Of a stretch of 17,736 nucleotides of DNA, positions 1 to 7,850 are shown piece after piece. Location of the stretch: assembly GCA_016190585.1 (NCBI GenBank), contig JACPQH010000065.1:1-17736 (forward strand). Reading direction: 5' to 3'. This DNA comes from Chloroflexota bacterium. Its GTDB lineage: Bacteria; Chloroflexota; Dehalococcoidia; Dehalococcoidales; RBG-16-60-22. A program made the position numbers and the translations under genes. The stretch's first letter is position 1. Each line of letters starts with the position of its first letter. The notes under the pieces were generated by a model. The model did not search any database, was not told the origin of the DNA, and saw only the letters and a list, made by a program, of their open reading frames with translations.

Positions 1-69
1 CACTTTGAACATACCATCGCTATCAACGATAACGAAGCCGAGGTGCTAACTAGAGCGATTTATGCCTAA
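1..69 (+). CDS. map: Methionine aminopeptidase, C-terminal end (partial)
   Basis: The window opens inside a gene read in frame from base 1. The last 22 residues include FEHTIAI and EVLTRAIYA before a TAA stop at 67-69. FEHT followed by an acidic turn and VLT is the conserved C-terminus of type I methionine aminopeptidase, where the Glu of the FEHT segment is a metal ligand in the family. The enzyme removes the initiator Met from nascent proteins. The infA start codon lies inside its last codons (8-nt overlap), so the two are probably translationally coupled. The rest of the gene lies outside the window, so identity rests on this short tail plus the classic map-infA order. Confidence 0.8.
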   Translation, partial: HFEHTIAINDNEAEVLTRAIYA

Positions 70-280
70 AAAGGAAACGATCGAGGTCGAGGGTACCGTT
101 ATCGAGGCCCTTCCTAACGCCATGTTCCGCGTCGAGTTGCCCAACAAGCACCAGGTGCTGGCGCATATTTCTGGAAAAATGCGCATACATTATATTAGAA
201 TATTACCTGGGGATAAAGTGCTTATCGAGCTTTCCCCGTACGATCTGAGCCGGGGAAGGATAACCTACCGGTTCAAGTAA
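62..280 (+). CDS. infA: Translation initiation factor IF-1
   Basis: A 72-residue protein, the normal length of IF-1, forming one S1/OB-fold domain. The family signature is visible as [19 protein letters not shown] near the N-terminus, then HISGKMR and [22 protein letters not shown]-1 binds the ribosomal A site with IF-2 and IF-3 during initiation. The ATG overlaps the end of map by 8 nt. There is no convincing Shine-Dalgarno sequence just upstream, which suggests re-initiation by ribosomes finishing map. The position between map and rpmJ is the standard bacterial arrangement. Confidence 0.97.
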   Translation: MPKKETIEVEGTVIEALPNAMFRVELPNKHQVLAHISGKMRIHYIRILPGDKVLIELSPYDLSRGRITYRFK

Positions 281-292
281 AGGAAAGAACAT

Positions 293-406
293 ATGAGAGT
301 AAGAGCTTCGGTCAAAACAAGGTGTGAGAAATGCAAGATCGTCCGGCGCCAGGGCGTGGTCCGGGTGATCTGTTCCAACCCCAAGCATAAGCAGAGGCAA
401 GGTTAG
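293..406 (+). CDS. rpmJ: 50S ribosomal protein L36
   Basis: A 37-residue protein beginning [15 protein letters not shown] and ending KHKQRQG, the usual size and sequence of bacterial L36. The zinc-binding set C11, C14, C27 and H32 is intact, so this is the zinc-containing (C+) form. The start follows infA by 12 nt, with a purine-rich AGGAAAG ribosome binding site. It is a small basic protein of the large subunit that binds 23S rRNA, and it sits in its usual place between infA and rpsM. Confidence 0.96.
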   Translation: MRVRASVKTRCEKCKIVRRQGVVRVICSNPKHKQRQG

Positions 407-417
407 GAGGCGGGAGC

Positions 418-807
418 ATGGCACGTATCGCCGGTGTAGACATACCGGGTAATAAACAGGTCTGGGTATCCCTGCAATACATTTACGGCGTCGGGCCAGC
501 CCTGAGCAGGCAGGTCCTGTCCAGGGCCAATATCACGCCGGAAGCCAAGGTCAACGACCTGACGGAGGAGCAGATCAACAAGCTCCGCGAGGCTATTGAC
601 AAAGAGATAACCGTTGAAGGCGAGCTGCGCAAAGAGGTCAACTTCAACATCAAAAGGCTCATGGAGATCGGGAGCTACCGCGGCCTCCGGCACCGCCATA
701 ACCTGCCCGCACACGGGCAGAGAACGCGGACCAATGCCCGGACCAAGCGCGGTCCCCGCCGGACAGTCGCCGGCCGCGGGCAGAAGCGCGGCACAGCCAA
801 GAAGTAA
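418..807 (+). CDS. rpsM: 30S ribosomal protein S13
   Basis: A 129-residue protein with the start [15 protein letters not shown], the helix-hairpin-helix element IYGVGPALS, and the signature [19 protein letters not shown] followed by a basic KK-ending tail. S13 sits in the head of the small subunit and contacts the P-site tRNA and L5. It begins 11 nt after rpmJ, with a strong AGGAGG site just before the ATG. Length and motifs are ordinary for bacteria. It belongs to the rpmJ-rpsM-rpsK-rpsD-rpoA-rplQ cluster. Confidence 0.98.
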   Translation: MARIAGVDIPGNKQVWVSLQYIYGVGPALSRQVLSRANITPEAKVNDLTEEQINKLREAIDKEITVEGELRKEVNFNIKRLMEIGSYRGLRHRHNLPAHGQRTRTNARTKRGPRRTVAGRGQKRGTAKK

Positions 808-821
808 TAAAGGAGGGCCAG

Positions 822-1214
822 GTGGCACAGAAGAAGCAGACCAGAGCGAAAAGACGGGAACGAAAGGTAATCCCGGTGGGCCGGGCCTATGTCCAGTCCA
901 CCTTTAACAATACCATCGTGACGATAACCGATGCCCAGGGCAACGTGCTCTCCTGGGGCACGTCCGGGACCGCCGGTTTCAAGGGTTCGAGGAAGGGCAC
1001 CCCTTACGCCGCCCAGATGGCGGCACGGGACGCGGCCCGCAAGGCTATCGTCTACGGCCTGCGGCAGATAGAGGTCTATGTCAAGGGCCCCGGCAGCGGG
1101 CGCGAAGCCGCCATCCGCTCCCTGCAGAGCTCCGGTCTTTACATCACCGGCATCAGGGACGTGACCCCTATCCCGCACAACGGCTGCCGCCCGCCCAAAC
1201 GGCGAAGGGTTTAA
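822..1214 (+). CDS. rpsK: 30S ribosomal protein S11
   Basis: A 130-residue S11. Conserved segments are [22 protein letters not shown], split here as [12 protein letters not shown] and GNVLSW, then [31 protein letters not shown], and the C-terminal [18 protein letters not shown]. It binds 16S rRNA in the platform near the mRNA exit. Translation starts at GTG 822, chosen because an AGGAGGG site lies just upstream and the product then begins with the expected short basic leader. Spacing from rpsM is 14 nt, so the genes are co-transcribed. Confidence 0.98.
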   Translation: MAQKKQTRAKRRERKVIPVGRAYVQSTFNNTIVTITDAQGNVLSWGTSGTAGFKGSRKGTPYAAQMAARDAARKAIVYGLRQIEVYVKGPGSGREAAIRSLQSSGLYITGIRDVTPIPHNGCRPPKRRRV

Positions 1215-1226
1215 TAGAGGAGATAA

Positions 1227-1856
1227 ATGGCAAGATATACTGGTCCAGCATGCCGGCTTTGCCGCCGCATCGGTGAAAAGCTCTTTTTGAAAGGGGGCAG
1301 GTGCTTTACCCCCAAGTGCGCCGCGGACAAGCGCTCCAAGGCACCCGGTCAGACGCAAGCGCGCCGCCGGCCCAAGGTGTCCGATCGCGGCATCCAGCTT
1401 CACGAGAAGCAGAAGGCGCGTTTCAGCTACGGCCTCATGGAACGCCAGTTCAAGAACTATTTCCTTGACGCCGAAAAGCAGCCCGGGATTACCGGCGACA
1501 ATCTGATGGTAATACTGGAAAGAAGGCTGGACAACGCGGTTTTCCGGCTTGGCTTTGCCGATTCGCGCTCCCAGGCGCGTCAGCTGGTACGCCACGGGCA
1601 TATCACGCTTAACGGCCGGAAGACCAACATCCCCTCCCGGCTGATCGGCGAGGGCGATACCATCGGCTGGCGCGAAGGCAGCGTGAAGACCGAGCTTTTC
1701 AAGATGGTATCCCAGGCGGTTGAAAGCAAGACCGTGCCCGGCTGGCTTACGCTGGACCGGGAAAAGCTCATCGGTAAGGTAATAACAATGCCCACGCCGA
1801 ACGATGTTGATCTCAGATTCGATGGAAAGGCTATCGTCGAGTACTACTCGCGGTAG
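1227..1856 (+). CDS. rpsD: 30S ribosomal protein S4
   Basis: A 209-residue primary rRNA-binding protein. The N-terminal zinc-binding cysteines C9, C12, C26 and C31 are present (GPACRLC, GRCFTPKC), giving the C+ form. The S4 RNA-binding domain follows at about 98-160, with RRLDNAVFRLGFA and ARQLVRHGHITLNGR. The C-terminus ends IVEYYSR as usual. S4 nucleates assembly of the 30S body and in many bacteria represses its own operon. The ATG is preceded by GAGGAG. rpoA follows after 14 nt. Confidence 0.98.
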   Translation: MARYTGPACRLCRRIGEKLFLKGGRCFTPKCAADKRSKAPGQTQARRRPKVSDRGIQLHEKQKARFSYGLMERQFKNYFLDAEKQPGITGDNLMVILERRLDNAVFRLGFADSRSQARQLVRHGHITLNGRKTNIPSRLIGEGDTIGWREGSVKTELFKMVSQAVESKTVPGWLTLDREKLIGKVITMPTPNDVDLRFDGKAIVEYYSR

Positions 1857-1870
1857 TTGAGGAGGGTTGC

Positions 1871-2890
1871 GTGGCTCTTGTTGTTCCCACGATAGAGTGC
1901 GTTGAGTGTATCGAAAACTACGGCAGGTTCGTCGCCGAGCCGCTGGAGACGGGGTTCGGCGTAACCCTGGCTAACTCGCTGCGGCGCACCCTGCTTGGCT
2001 ACCTGCCCGGCGCGGCCGTGACCCGCGTCAGGGTCGAGGGTATTCAGCACGAGTTCTCCATCATCCCTAACGCCAAAGAGGATGTCATGGAGTTCCTGCT
2101 GAACGTCAAAGCTCTCAGGCTCAAGCCGCTGGCGGACCGTTCCGGCAAGCTGACGCTCGAGGTCCAGGGCGAGGGGCGTATTACGGCGGCCGATATCAAA
2201 CCCTCGGCCGATTTTGAGATTGCCAACCCGGAGCTCTGCCTGCTTACCCTCACCTCGCCCGAGGCGCGGCTGGTGGCGGAGTTTGATATCGATATGGGCA
2301 TGGGCTACAAGACCGCCGAGTCTACTGACAATATGCCGGTCGGCACCATCCCCGTTGACGCCATATTCACGCCGATACGCAAGGTGAATTTTAACGTCGA
2401 GCCTACCCATGTCGGCCAGGAGACCCACCGGGAAAAGGCGACCATCGAGATATGGACCGACGGCACCATCTCCCCGACCGACGCCCTGAGCCAGGCTGCC
2501 GCCCTCCTTATCGAGCAGATAACGCCCTTCATGGAATACGCCAAGCTCTCGCAGATGAAGGCCGAGGAACGGCTCATCCGGCTCTCTATCCCCGATGAAA
2601 AATATAACATGCCCGTTGACCAGCTCGATCTCTCGGTGCGGACGATGAACTGCCTGCGGCGCAGCGGTATTACCACGGTCGGTGAGCTAATCGCCAAGGG
2701 ACCAAAGGAGCTTCTCAAGCTGAGAAACTTCGGACAGAAGTCCTACCAGGAAATCGAGGAGCGCCTGACGGAGATAGGCCTGTCGCTCAGCGGTCCGGAA
2801 GAGGCCGGAGCAGAGGCCGGGGAAGAGGCAGCCTTCGAGGAAGAGACCGAAGATGAGACGCAGGAAAGCCCCCAGGAAACACAGGCTTGA
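1871..2890 (+). CDS. rpoA: DNA-directed RNA polymerase alpha subunit
   Basis: A 339-residue alpha subunit. The N-terminal dimerisation domain shows LEPLETGFGVTLANSLRRTLLGYLPG (seen here as GFGVTLANSLRRTLL). The linker is followed by the alpha-CTD with LDLSVRTMNCLRRSGITTVGEL and LLKLRNFGQKSYQEIEERL, which contacts UP elements and activators. The last 30 or so residues are an acidic Glu-rich tail, longer than in E. coli. The start is GTG 1871 after a GAGGAGGG site. Its place between rpsD and rplQ is the normal bacterial order. Confidence 0.98.
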   Translation: MALVVPTIECVECIENYGRFVAEPLETGFGVTLANSLRRTLLGYLPGAAVTRVRVEGIQHEFSIIPNAKEDVMEFLLNVKALRLKPLADRSGKLTLEVQGEGRITAADIKPSADFEIANPELCLLTLTSPEARLVAEFDIDMGMGYKTAESTDNMPVGTIPVDAIFTPIRKVNFNVEPTHVGQETHREKATIEIWTDGTISPTDALSQAAALLIEQITPFMEYAKLSQMKAEERLIRLSIPDEKYNMPVDQLDLSVRTMNCLRRSGITTVGELIAKGPKELLKLRNFGQKSYQEIEERLTEIGLSLSGPEEAGAEAGEEAAFEEETEDETQESPQETQA

Positions 2891-2908
2891 CATAAGGGAG
2901 TTCTTGAA

Positions 2909-3262
2909 ATGAGGCATCAGGTATCTGGAAGACATCTCGGGCGGAACACCGCCCAGCGGCTGGCGCTTTATCGCAACCTGGTAACCGACTTGCTCCGGTA
3001 CGAGAAGATCACGACCACCGAGGCCAAGGCCAAGGAGATCCAGGGCATGGCCGAGAAAATGATAACGCTCGGTAAGGAGGGCAGCCTGCGCTCCCGCCGC
3101 CTGGCGCTGCGATTTCTCATGGACGAGGCCGTCGCGGACAAGCTGTTCTCGGAGCTTAACAAACGCTACGCCACCCGAGCCGGCGGTTACACCCGGATAA
3201 CACGGCTGGGCCCCCGTCTCGGCGACAACGCCCCGATGGTCCAGCTTGAGGTCCTGCAGTAG
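2909..3262 (+). CDS. rplQ: 50S ribosomal protein L17
   Basis: A 117-residue L17 of standard length. The N-terminal motif [20 protein letters not shown] is followed by [21 protein letters not shown] (visible as [16 protein letters not shown]) and the C-terminal [19 protein letters not shown]. It is a large-subunit protein near the peptide exit tunnel. It starts 18 nt after rpoA with AAGGGAG upstream, and it precedes truA, as in many Gram-positive and Chloroflexi operons. Confidence 0.98.
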   Translation: MRHQVSGRHLGRNTAQRLALYRNLVTDLLRYEKITTTEAKAKEIQGMAEKMITLGKEGSLRSRRLALRFLMDEAVADKLFSELNKRYATRAGGYTRITRLGPRLGDNAPMVQLEVLQ

Positions 3263-3279
3263 CGTGGCGGGACCTATCA

Positions 3280-4065
3280 ATGAGGCAGGACGGAACCAGG
3301 ATAGTCTTGAAGCTGGAATATGATGGCGCCGGGTACTGCGGTTTTCAGCTTCAGCCCGGCGTGCCCACCGTCCAGGGGGAGATTGAAAAAGCCCTTTACC
3401 GGCTCACCGGCGAGTGTACCCGAGTGACCGCCGCCAGTCGCACCGATACCGGCGTTCACGCTTCGGGGCAGATGGTCAGTTTCCAGGCCGGCGCCGTTCT
3501 GGGACTGCCTGAGTACGTCAGCGGGCTGAACTATTATCTGGACGCGGGCATCGCCGTAAAGGCCGCTTACCGGGTCGACAGGGATTTCGATGTCAGAAAG
3601 GCCGCCGCCAGCCGGGAATACCGCTACAGCATTCTGAGCGGCCTGACCAGGTCGCCGCTACGGCACGGCTCCTATTTCCTGGTGCGCGGCCGGCTGGACA
3701 TGGAAAACATGAACGAAGCTTGCCGGGTCCTGGTCGGCCGGCATGATTTCGCTGCCTTCACCACCAGCTACGACCGGCGACTGAAGGACACCGTAAGAAC
3801 CATTGAGCGCGCGGCGTTCACCCGGGAAGGCGACCTCATAGTCTTTACGGTCGTGGCGGGCTCATTCTTGCAGCACCAGGTACGAAACATCGTCGGCTCC
3901 CTGGTCAGGGTCGGCCTCGGGCGCATGACGGTCGCGGATTTTTGTGATATAGTTAAATCCGGCGGGACGGGCAAAGCCGGACCAAGAGCGCCCGCCGCCG
4001 GACTTTGCCTGACCAGGGTGAACTATCCGGCTCCCTTCTGGGAGGAAAAATGGGGAGATCAATGA
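3280..4065 (+). CDS. truA: tRNA pseudouridine(38-40) synthase
   Basis: A 261-residue TruA. It converts uridines 38-40 in the anticodon stem-loop of many tRNAs to pseudouridine. The N-terminal LEYDGAGYCGFQLQP and the catalytic motif ASRTDTGVHASGQ are present, with the nucleophile Asp at about residue 56. Further conserved parts are REYRYSIL, FAAFTT and the C-terminal GSFLQHQVRNIVGSLVRVG. The start ATG lies 17 nt after rplQ. The stop overlaps the rplM start (ATGA), implying coupled translation. Confidence 0.97.
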   Translation: MRQDGTRIVLKLEYDGAGYCGFQLQPGVPTVQGEIEKALYRLTGECTRVTAASRTDTGVHASGQMVSFQAGAVLGLPEYVSGLNYYLDAGIAVKAAYRVDRDFDVRKAAASREYRYSILSGLTRSPLRHGSYFLVRGRLDMENMNEACRVLVGRHDFAAFTTSYDRRLKDTVRTIERAAFTREGDLIVFTVVAGSFLQHQVRNIVGSLVRVGLGRMTVADFCDIVKSGGTGKAGPRAPAAGLCLTRVNYPAPFWEEKWGDQ

Positions 4066-4505
4066 AGACATTCAGCATCAGGGCACGCGATATAAAACGG
4101 GAGAGGGTGGTGATTGACGCCTCGGGTCGCACGCTGGGCCGGCTGGCTACGCAAGTCGCCCGGCTGCTCATGGGCAAGCACAAGCCGGTTTTCACGCCCA
4201 ATACCGATACCGGCGATTTCGTGGTTATCACCAATGCCGCCAAGGTGGTCGTTACCGGAAGAAAGGCCAAGCAGAAGCTGTATTACCGCCATACCGGCTA
4301 TCCCGGCGGCTTCAAGGTTACAGCTTACGAAGACCTGGTAAAAAGAAGCCCGACCCGGGCCGTCGAGCACGCTATCGAGGGCATGCTGCCCCACACCCGG
4401 CTCGGCGCCGCGATGAAAAAGAAGCTGACGGTCTACGCGGGGGAAGCGCCCGGCGCGCCCAAGGCTTCCGCGGCAGAGTCTCCTGCCGGGCAGAATAAAG
4501 GCTAG
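4062..4505 (+). CDS. rplM: 50S ribosomal protein L13
   Basis: A 147-residue L13. The start ATG 4062 gives the expected N-terminus MKTFSIRARDIKR, then VVIDASGRTLGRLATQVA, DTGDFVVITNAAKV and RAVEHAIEGMLPHTRLG. An earlier in-frame ATG at 4050 would add only four residues and fits the family less well. GGAG at about 4053 serves the chosen start. The ATG overlaps the truA stop by 4 nt. The C-terminal tail is Ala/Pro-rich and slightly longer than in E. coli. L13 is an early-assembly large-subunit protein, always paired with rpsI. Confidence 0.97.
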   Translation: MKTFSIRARDIKRERVVIDASGRTLGRLATQVARLLMGKHKPVFTPNTDTGDFVVITNAAKVVVTGRKAKQKLYYRHTGYPGGFKVTAYEDLVKRSPTRAVEHAIEGMLPHTRLGAAMKKKLTVYAGEAPGAPKASAAESPAGQNKG

Positions 4506-4516
4506 AGGGAAACTTT

Positions 4517-4912
4517 ATGGAGAAACAGGCCTATTTTCACGGTACCGGGCGGCGGAAGACCGCCATCGCCCAGGTAAAGCTGCTGGACGGAAACGGGGCA
4601 ATCATCGTCAACGGCGCCGCGTTCGAAAAATACTTCCCTTCAGTCGTCGAGCAGAACATGGTCCTGCGTCCCCTGACGGCCACCGAGACGACGAACAAGT
4701 ATAACATCATCATCAAGGTGACCGGCGGCGGCGTCATCGGCCAGAGCGGGGCCATCGCCCACGGCATCGCGCGCGCGCTGGTCCAGGCGAACGAAGGCTT
4801 CAAGACCGCTCTGCGCCAGCGCGGGTTGCTGACCCGGGACCCGCGCATCAAAGAGAGGAAAAAGGTTGGGCTCAAGCGGGCGCGCAAGGCGCCTCAGTAC
4901 ACCAAGCGTTAA
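4517..4912 (+). CDS. rpsI: 30S ribosomal protein S9
   Basis: A 131-residue S9. Conserved parts are YFHGTGRRKTAIAQVKL, VTGGGVIGQSGAIAHGIARAL, LLTRDPRIKERKKVGLKRARK, and the C-terminal QYTKR. That tail reaches the P-site tRNA, and its last Arg is invariant in the family. It starts 11 nt after rplM with an AGAGGGA site. It is the last gene of the operon, and the terminator at 4936-4963 follows within 25 nt. Confidence 0.98.
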   Translation: MEKQAYFHGTGRRKTAIAQVKLLDGNGAIIVNGAAFEKYFPSVVEQNMVLRPLTATETTNKYNIIIKVTGGGVIGQSGAIAHGIARALVQANEGFKTALRQRGLLTRDPRIKERKKVGLKRARKAPQYTKR

Positions 4913-4935
4913 CTAAAATACAGGCAAATAAAGTG

Positions 4936-4963
4936 GCGCGCGGTGCAAGCCGCGCGCTTTTTT
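4936..4963 (+). terminator. Rho-independent terminator of the ribosomal operon
   Basis: A perfect 8-bp GC stem, GCGCGCGG (4936-4943) against CCGCGCGC (4950-4957) with a 6-nt loop, is followed by TTTTTT. It lies between rpsI and the convergent isomerase gene, whose stop codon overlaps the T-run. On the - strand the hairpin is followed by a weaker T-rich stretch, so it may serve both directions. Confidence 0.92.
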
Positions 4964-6017
4964 ATTTGGCGAGCTGGTCTTTAAGGTAGTCGATGACCTT
5001 CACCGGCGAGGGGTCGACCCCGTAGAGAATCGACAGATAGCAGCTAACGTAGTCGCCGAAGAACACCAGGCTCATGACCTGGCTCAGGGGGCGGCTCCCC
5101 TTTGCGTCAACTGCCTCGATCTCCACACCGGCCCGCGACAGTATTTCCGCGGTGATGTCATAGCGCTTTAGAACGCGCTCCCCGAGCAGGGACGAGCGCA
5201 GCATGACGACGACTATCCGTGAAGCCAGCTCCCCGGGAAATTCGTAGCCGACCACGGCGTTGTGATTAAGCTCGGGGAAGACCTCCCAGAAGGCCCAGGC
5301 CTTGCTGTTCTCGTTTATCTGGGTCTTCCAGCGGCGCGCCACCTGGGCGGTGATGCCACCCCCGTAGATAACGGGCAGCCGGTCATGCAGCTTGACAGCC
5401 AGCCGTTTCGCGGCGTTGCGGGCCAGCGGCACGGTCTCCCCGATGTCCCCGGCGAGGTCGTCCATGACCTTGATTGTTTCGCTTACCTCCGCCGACTTGT
5501 CCCGGATAATGCCGAGCTTCTGCAGGAAGCCGAGGAGAGGTAAGAGGCTGAAGCCCAGGGCGGCGCGGGGCTGAGCCCGGTAGCCGAAGGTGAAAACGGG
5601 CACGCCGGCCTGAACAGCCAGGTCCCGCAGCCGGCCGCCGGTCGTGGCGACCAGCTTCATCGCCGGGGTATCCAGGGCGGCGGTGAAGGCGGTGAGGGTC
5701 TCTTCGGTGTTGCCGGAGTAGCTCGAGGCGATGACCAGTGTCCGCTCGTCCACGAAGGCCGGCAGGGCATAGTCGCGGTGCACGATGACCGGCGCCGGCG
5801 CTTCCTCCAGGGCCAGGCTGCTGATGAGGTCGCCGCCGATGGCCGAGCCGCCCATGCCCAGGATGAGCACCTTGTCTATCCGGGAATAGCCGGCCGGCAG
5901 CTCGAACCGCATCGTCTCCTGCCAGGCCTGCTGGCACTGTTCCGGCAGCCCGCGCAGGCGCTCGAGCATGCCCGCCGGGTCGCCGTTCCGGTAGCTCTGA
6001 GGGTCGTCCAGGTCCAT
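4962..6017 (-). CDS. Bifunctional phosphoglucose/phosphomannose isomerase
   Basis: A 351-residue SIS-domain protein of the PGI/PMI family, which interconverts glucose-6-phosphate or mannose-6-phosphate with fructose-6-phosphate. The first SIS domain shows LGMGGSAIGGDL (about 53-64) and the phosphate-binding SSYSGNTEET (98-107). The second half carries NENSKA (235-240) and ELNHN (249-253), which hold the catalytic Glu and His in the family. The start ATG at 6017 has AGGGGGTGAG upstream. The next gene upstream on the same strand is a phosphohexomutase, so the pair would link fructose-6-phosphate to sugar-1-phosphates for nucleotide-sugar synthesis. Archaeal-type PGI/PMI enzymes are also found in Dehalococcoidia. 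Confidence 0.9.
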   Translation of the reverse strand: MDLDDPQSYRNGDPAGMLERLRGLPEQCQQAWQETMRFELPAGYSRIDKVLILGMGGSAIGGDLISSLALEEAPAPVIVHRDYALPAFVDERTLVIASSYSGNTEETLTAFTAALDTPAMKLVATTGGRLRDLAVQAGVPVFTFGYRAQPRAALGFSLLPLLGFLQKLGIIRDKSAEVSETIKVMDDLAGDIGETVPLARNAAKRLAVKLHDRLPVIYGGGITAQVARRWKTQINENSKAWAFWEVFPELNHNAVVGYEFPGELASRIVVVMLRSSLLGERVLKRYDITAEILSRAGVEIEAVDAKGSRPLSQVMSLVFFGDYVSCYLSILYGVDPSPVKVIDYLKDQLAK

Positions 6018-6043
6018 GAAAGCTCACCCCCTCTAGTTAAAGA

Positions 6044-6246
6044 TTCCTTTCTCCCGTTGGAGCGGGAAGGTCAGGGTCACAACCAGTAGTAGTACTAAGG
6101 TAACGTAATTCGCGTAAATCAAAGTATCCTCTCCCACGCTGGGGAGAGGGGACCAATTGTATTATGCTTATTTCTAGCGCTAAACAGAAACATCGCTACA
6201 ATCCCTTCCCTTCGCCCGTGAGGGAGAAGGTCAGGATGAGGGCCTT
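6044..6246. repeat. Intergenic cluster of REP-like hairpin repeats
   Basis: The 238-bp gap between the mutase stop and the isomerase start holds three short inverted repeats. Unit 1 (6044-6080) has TCCCG/CGGGA arms followed by GGAAGGTCAGGGTCA. Unit 2 (6127-6152) has CCTCTCCC and GGGGAGAGG arms. Unit 3 (6205-6246) has CCTTCCCT and AGGGAGAAGG arms followed by GTCAGGATGAGGG. Units 1 and 3 share the tail GAAGGTCAGG(G/A)TGA-like sequence in the same orientation. They resemble the short palindromic repeats scattered between genes in many genomes. No coding frame is visible. Confidence 0.6.
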
Positions 6247-6255
6247 CAACCGGCG

Positions 6256-7698
6256 CTAGACGCCCGCCAGGTTCCTGCCGAAATCGATAAGCTGTTGCGC
6301 CCGCTCCCGGGAACCGGTCTCGGCGTAGACGCGCAGCACCGGCTCGGTGCCGGAAAACCTAATCAGCAGCCAGCTATTGTCCGCCAGGATGAAGCGGAAG
6401 CCGTCGGTCGTGTCGAGGCGGTCGACTCTGACGCCCATTATGACATCCGGCCGGCTCCGCTTGACGTTATTGATAATCTCCGCCCGCCGGTCCGCCGGGA
6501 AAAGGATGTCCTGCCGCTCGTAGTGGTGCGGTCCGACCTTGCTGTAAAGGTACTCAAGCAGCTCGGAAGGCCGCTTCCCCGTCCTGACCATGAAGTCCAG
6601 GAAGTAGAGGTTGGCCAGTATGCCGTCACGCTCCAGGACGTGCCCGCGGAAGCCGTAGCCGCCGCTCTCCTCCCCGCCGATAAGCGCGTTGTGGGCGGCC
6701 ATCGCGGGCGCCACGTACTTGAAGCCGACGGCCGTCTCGTAGACCGGCACGTTGAAGAGCTCGCCGAGACGGTAGGCCATGCTGGTGGTGGTCAGGGTCT
6801 TGACGATCGGTCCACGCTCGCCGCGCACCTCCAGGAGGTACAGGCAGAGCAGGGCGAAGACCTGGAGCTGGGTAAGGAAGTTGCCCTTTTCGTCCATGAT
6901 GCCCATGCGGTCGGCGTCCCCGTCCGTGGCCAGGCCGACATTGGCCCGCCGTGCCTCGACCGCCGCCGCGAGCCTGCCCAGGTTGACCGCGATGGGCTCA
7001 GGGCGTTCCATGCCCGGGAAAAGGGGGTTACGCTCGCTGTTAATCTCGATGACCTCGGTGCGGCCGCCGGCCAGCAGTTCTTTCAGGTAGCCCGCCCCCG
7101 CCCCGTACATCGGGTCGGCTATCACCCTGACGCCGGCCTGGCGCAAGCTGTCGATGTTGACCAGCCGGTTAAGCTGAGCGAAGTAGGCCGGGGTCAGGTC
7201 AATGTCTTCAAGCAGCCCCCTTTTCACCGCCTCGTCCCGGGAGATGGACCTGACCTGTCCGGCCGCCGCGGCCTGGTTAATCTTGTCCTCCACCATCCGG
7301 GTCATCTCGTCCGGGGCGCTGGAGCCGGTCCCGGTCTTTATCTTGAAGCCGTTGTAGACGGCCTGGTTGTGGCTGGCGGTGATAACCACGCCGCCGCCGG
7401 CCTTCAGGGAGAGCGCGCCGAAGCTAACGACCGGCGTGGGCGCGGCGCGGGCGCAGAGGCGCGACTTGATGCCGTTGGCGGCCAGGACGCCGGCGGTCTC
7501 GGCGGCGAAGTCCTCCGACTCGAAGCGGTTGTCGTAGCCGATGACCACGCCGCGCTCTCCCAGGCCGGCCTGGCTCAGGTAGTCGGCCAGACCCTGGGCG
7601 CAGTACCGGACATTTTCAAAGGTGAAGTCCCGCGCGATAACGCCGCGCCAGCCGTCGGTGCCGAACTGAATGGGATTTTTGATGGGGCACCCCCTCAT
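6256..7698 (-). CDS. Phosphoglucomutase/phosphomannomutase family protein
   Basis: A 480-residue alpha-D-phosphohexomutase, interconverting hexose-6-phosphate and hexose-1-phosphate. All four family motifs are present in order: the phosphoserine loop TASHN (107-111, Ser109), the metal-binding DGDADR (259-264), the sugar-binding GEESGG (342-347) and the phosphate-binding RFSGTEP (447-453). The N-terminus NPIQFGTDGWRGVIARDF is typical. The start ATG 7698 is the only reasonable one in frame, but it lacks a clear Shine-Dalgarno sequence. An extended -10 lies about 30 nt upstream. Substrate preference (glucose, mannose or glucosamine) cannot be decided from the sequence. Confidence 0.93.
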   Translation of the reverse strand: MRGCPIKNPIQFGTDGWRGVIARDFTFENVRYCAQGLADYLSQAGLGERGVVIGYDNRFESEDFAAETAGVLAANGIKSRLCARAAPTPVVSFGALSLKAGGGVVITASHNQAVYNGFKIKTGTGSSAPDEMTRMVEDKINQAAAAGQVRSISRDEAVKRGLLEDIDLTPAYFAQLNRLVNIDSLRQAGVRVIADPMYGAGAGYLKELLAGGRTEVIEINSERNPLFPGMERPEPIAVNLGRLAAAVEARRANVGLATDGDADRMGIMDEKGNFLTQLQVFALLCLYLLEVRGERGPIVKTLTTTSMAYRLGELFNVPVYETAVGFKYVAPAMAAHNALIGGEESGGYGFRGHVLERDGILANLYFLDFMVRTGKRPSELLEYLYSKVGPHHYERQDILFPADRRAEIINNVKRSRPDVIMGVRVDRLDTTDGFRFILADNSWLLIRFSGTEPVLRVYAETGSRERAQQLIDFGRNLAGV

Positions 7699-7727
7699 CT
7701 TTCGGATTTGTCCGGGGTCCTTCGCCT

Positions 7728-7736
7728 ATTATAACA
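7728..7736 (-). promoter_or_regulatory. Extended -10 promoter of the phosphohexomutase gene
   Basis: Read on the - strand the sequence is TGTTATAAT, a perfect TATAAT with a TG one base upstream. No good -35 is seen at 17 bp, which fits an extended -10 promoter. Transcription would start near 7721, giving a short leader of about 20 nt. Confidence 0.6.
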
Positions 7737-7801
7737 TCCCGGAGATAGGTCGGGGGAAATATGACGGATGCCGCCCGGCCGGGACCACCCTGCCGCAAGC
7801 C

Positions 7802-7841
7802 GGGAAAAGGGAGGCTGCCGCCGGAAAACGGCACGCCTCCC
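7802..7841 (-). terminator. Rho-independent terminator after metK
   Basis: On the - strand, 9 nt past the metK stop, GGGAGGC (plus-strand complement 7835-7841) pairs with GCCTCCC (complement 7809-7815). An inner TGCC/GGCA extension closes the loop. The run TTTTCCC follows. It separates metK from the phosphohexomutase promoter. Confidence 0.8.
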
Positions 7842-7850
7842 CGGGAAAAA

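Noticed and set aside
675..1601. 308-residue open frame on the - strand
   Set aside because: Antisense to rpsM, rpsK and rpsD; low-complexity Ala/Gly/Arg-rich translation with no domain.
6295..7734. 479-residue open frame on the + strand
   Set aside because: It is antisense to the phosphohexomutase, whose four catalytic motifs are intact. The + frame is Val/Asp/Gly/Arg-rich with no recognisable domain, a normal by-product of GC-rich codon use.
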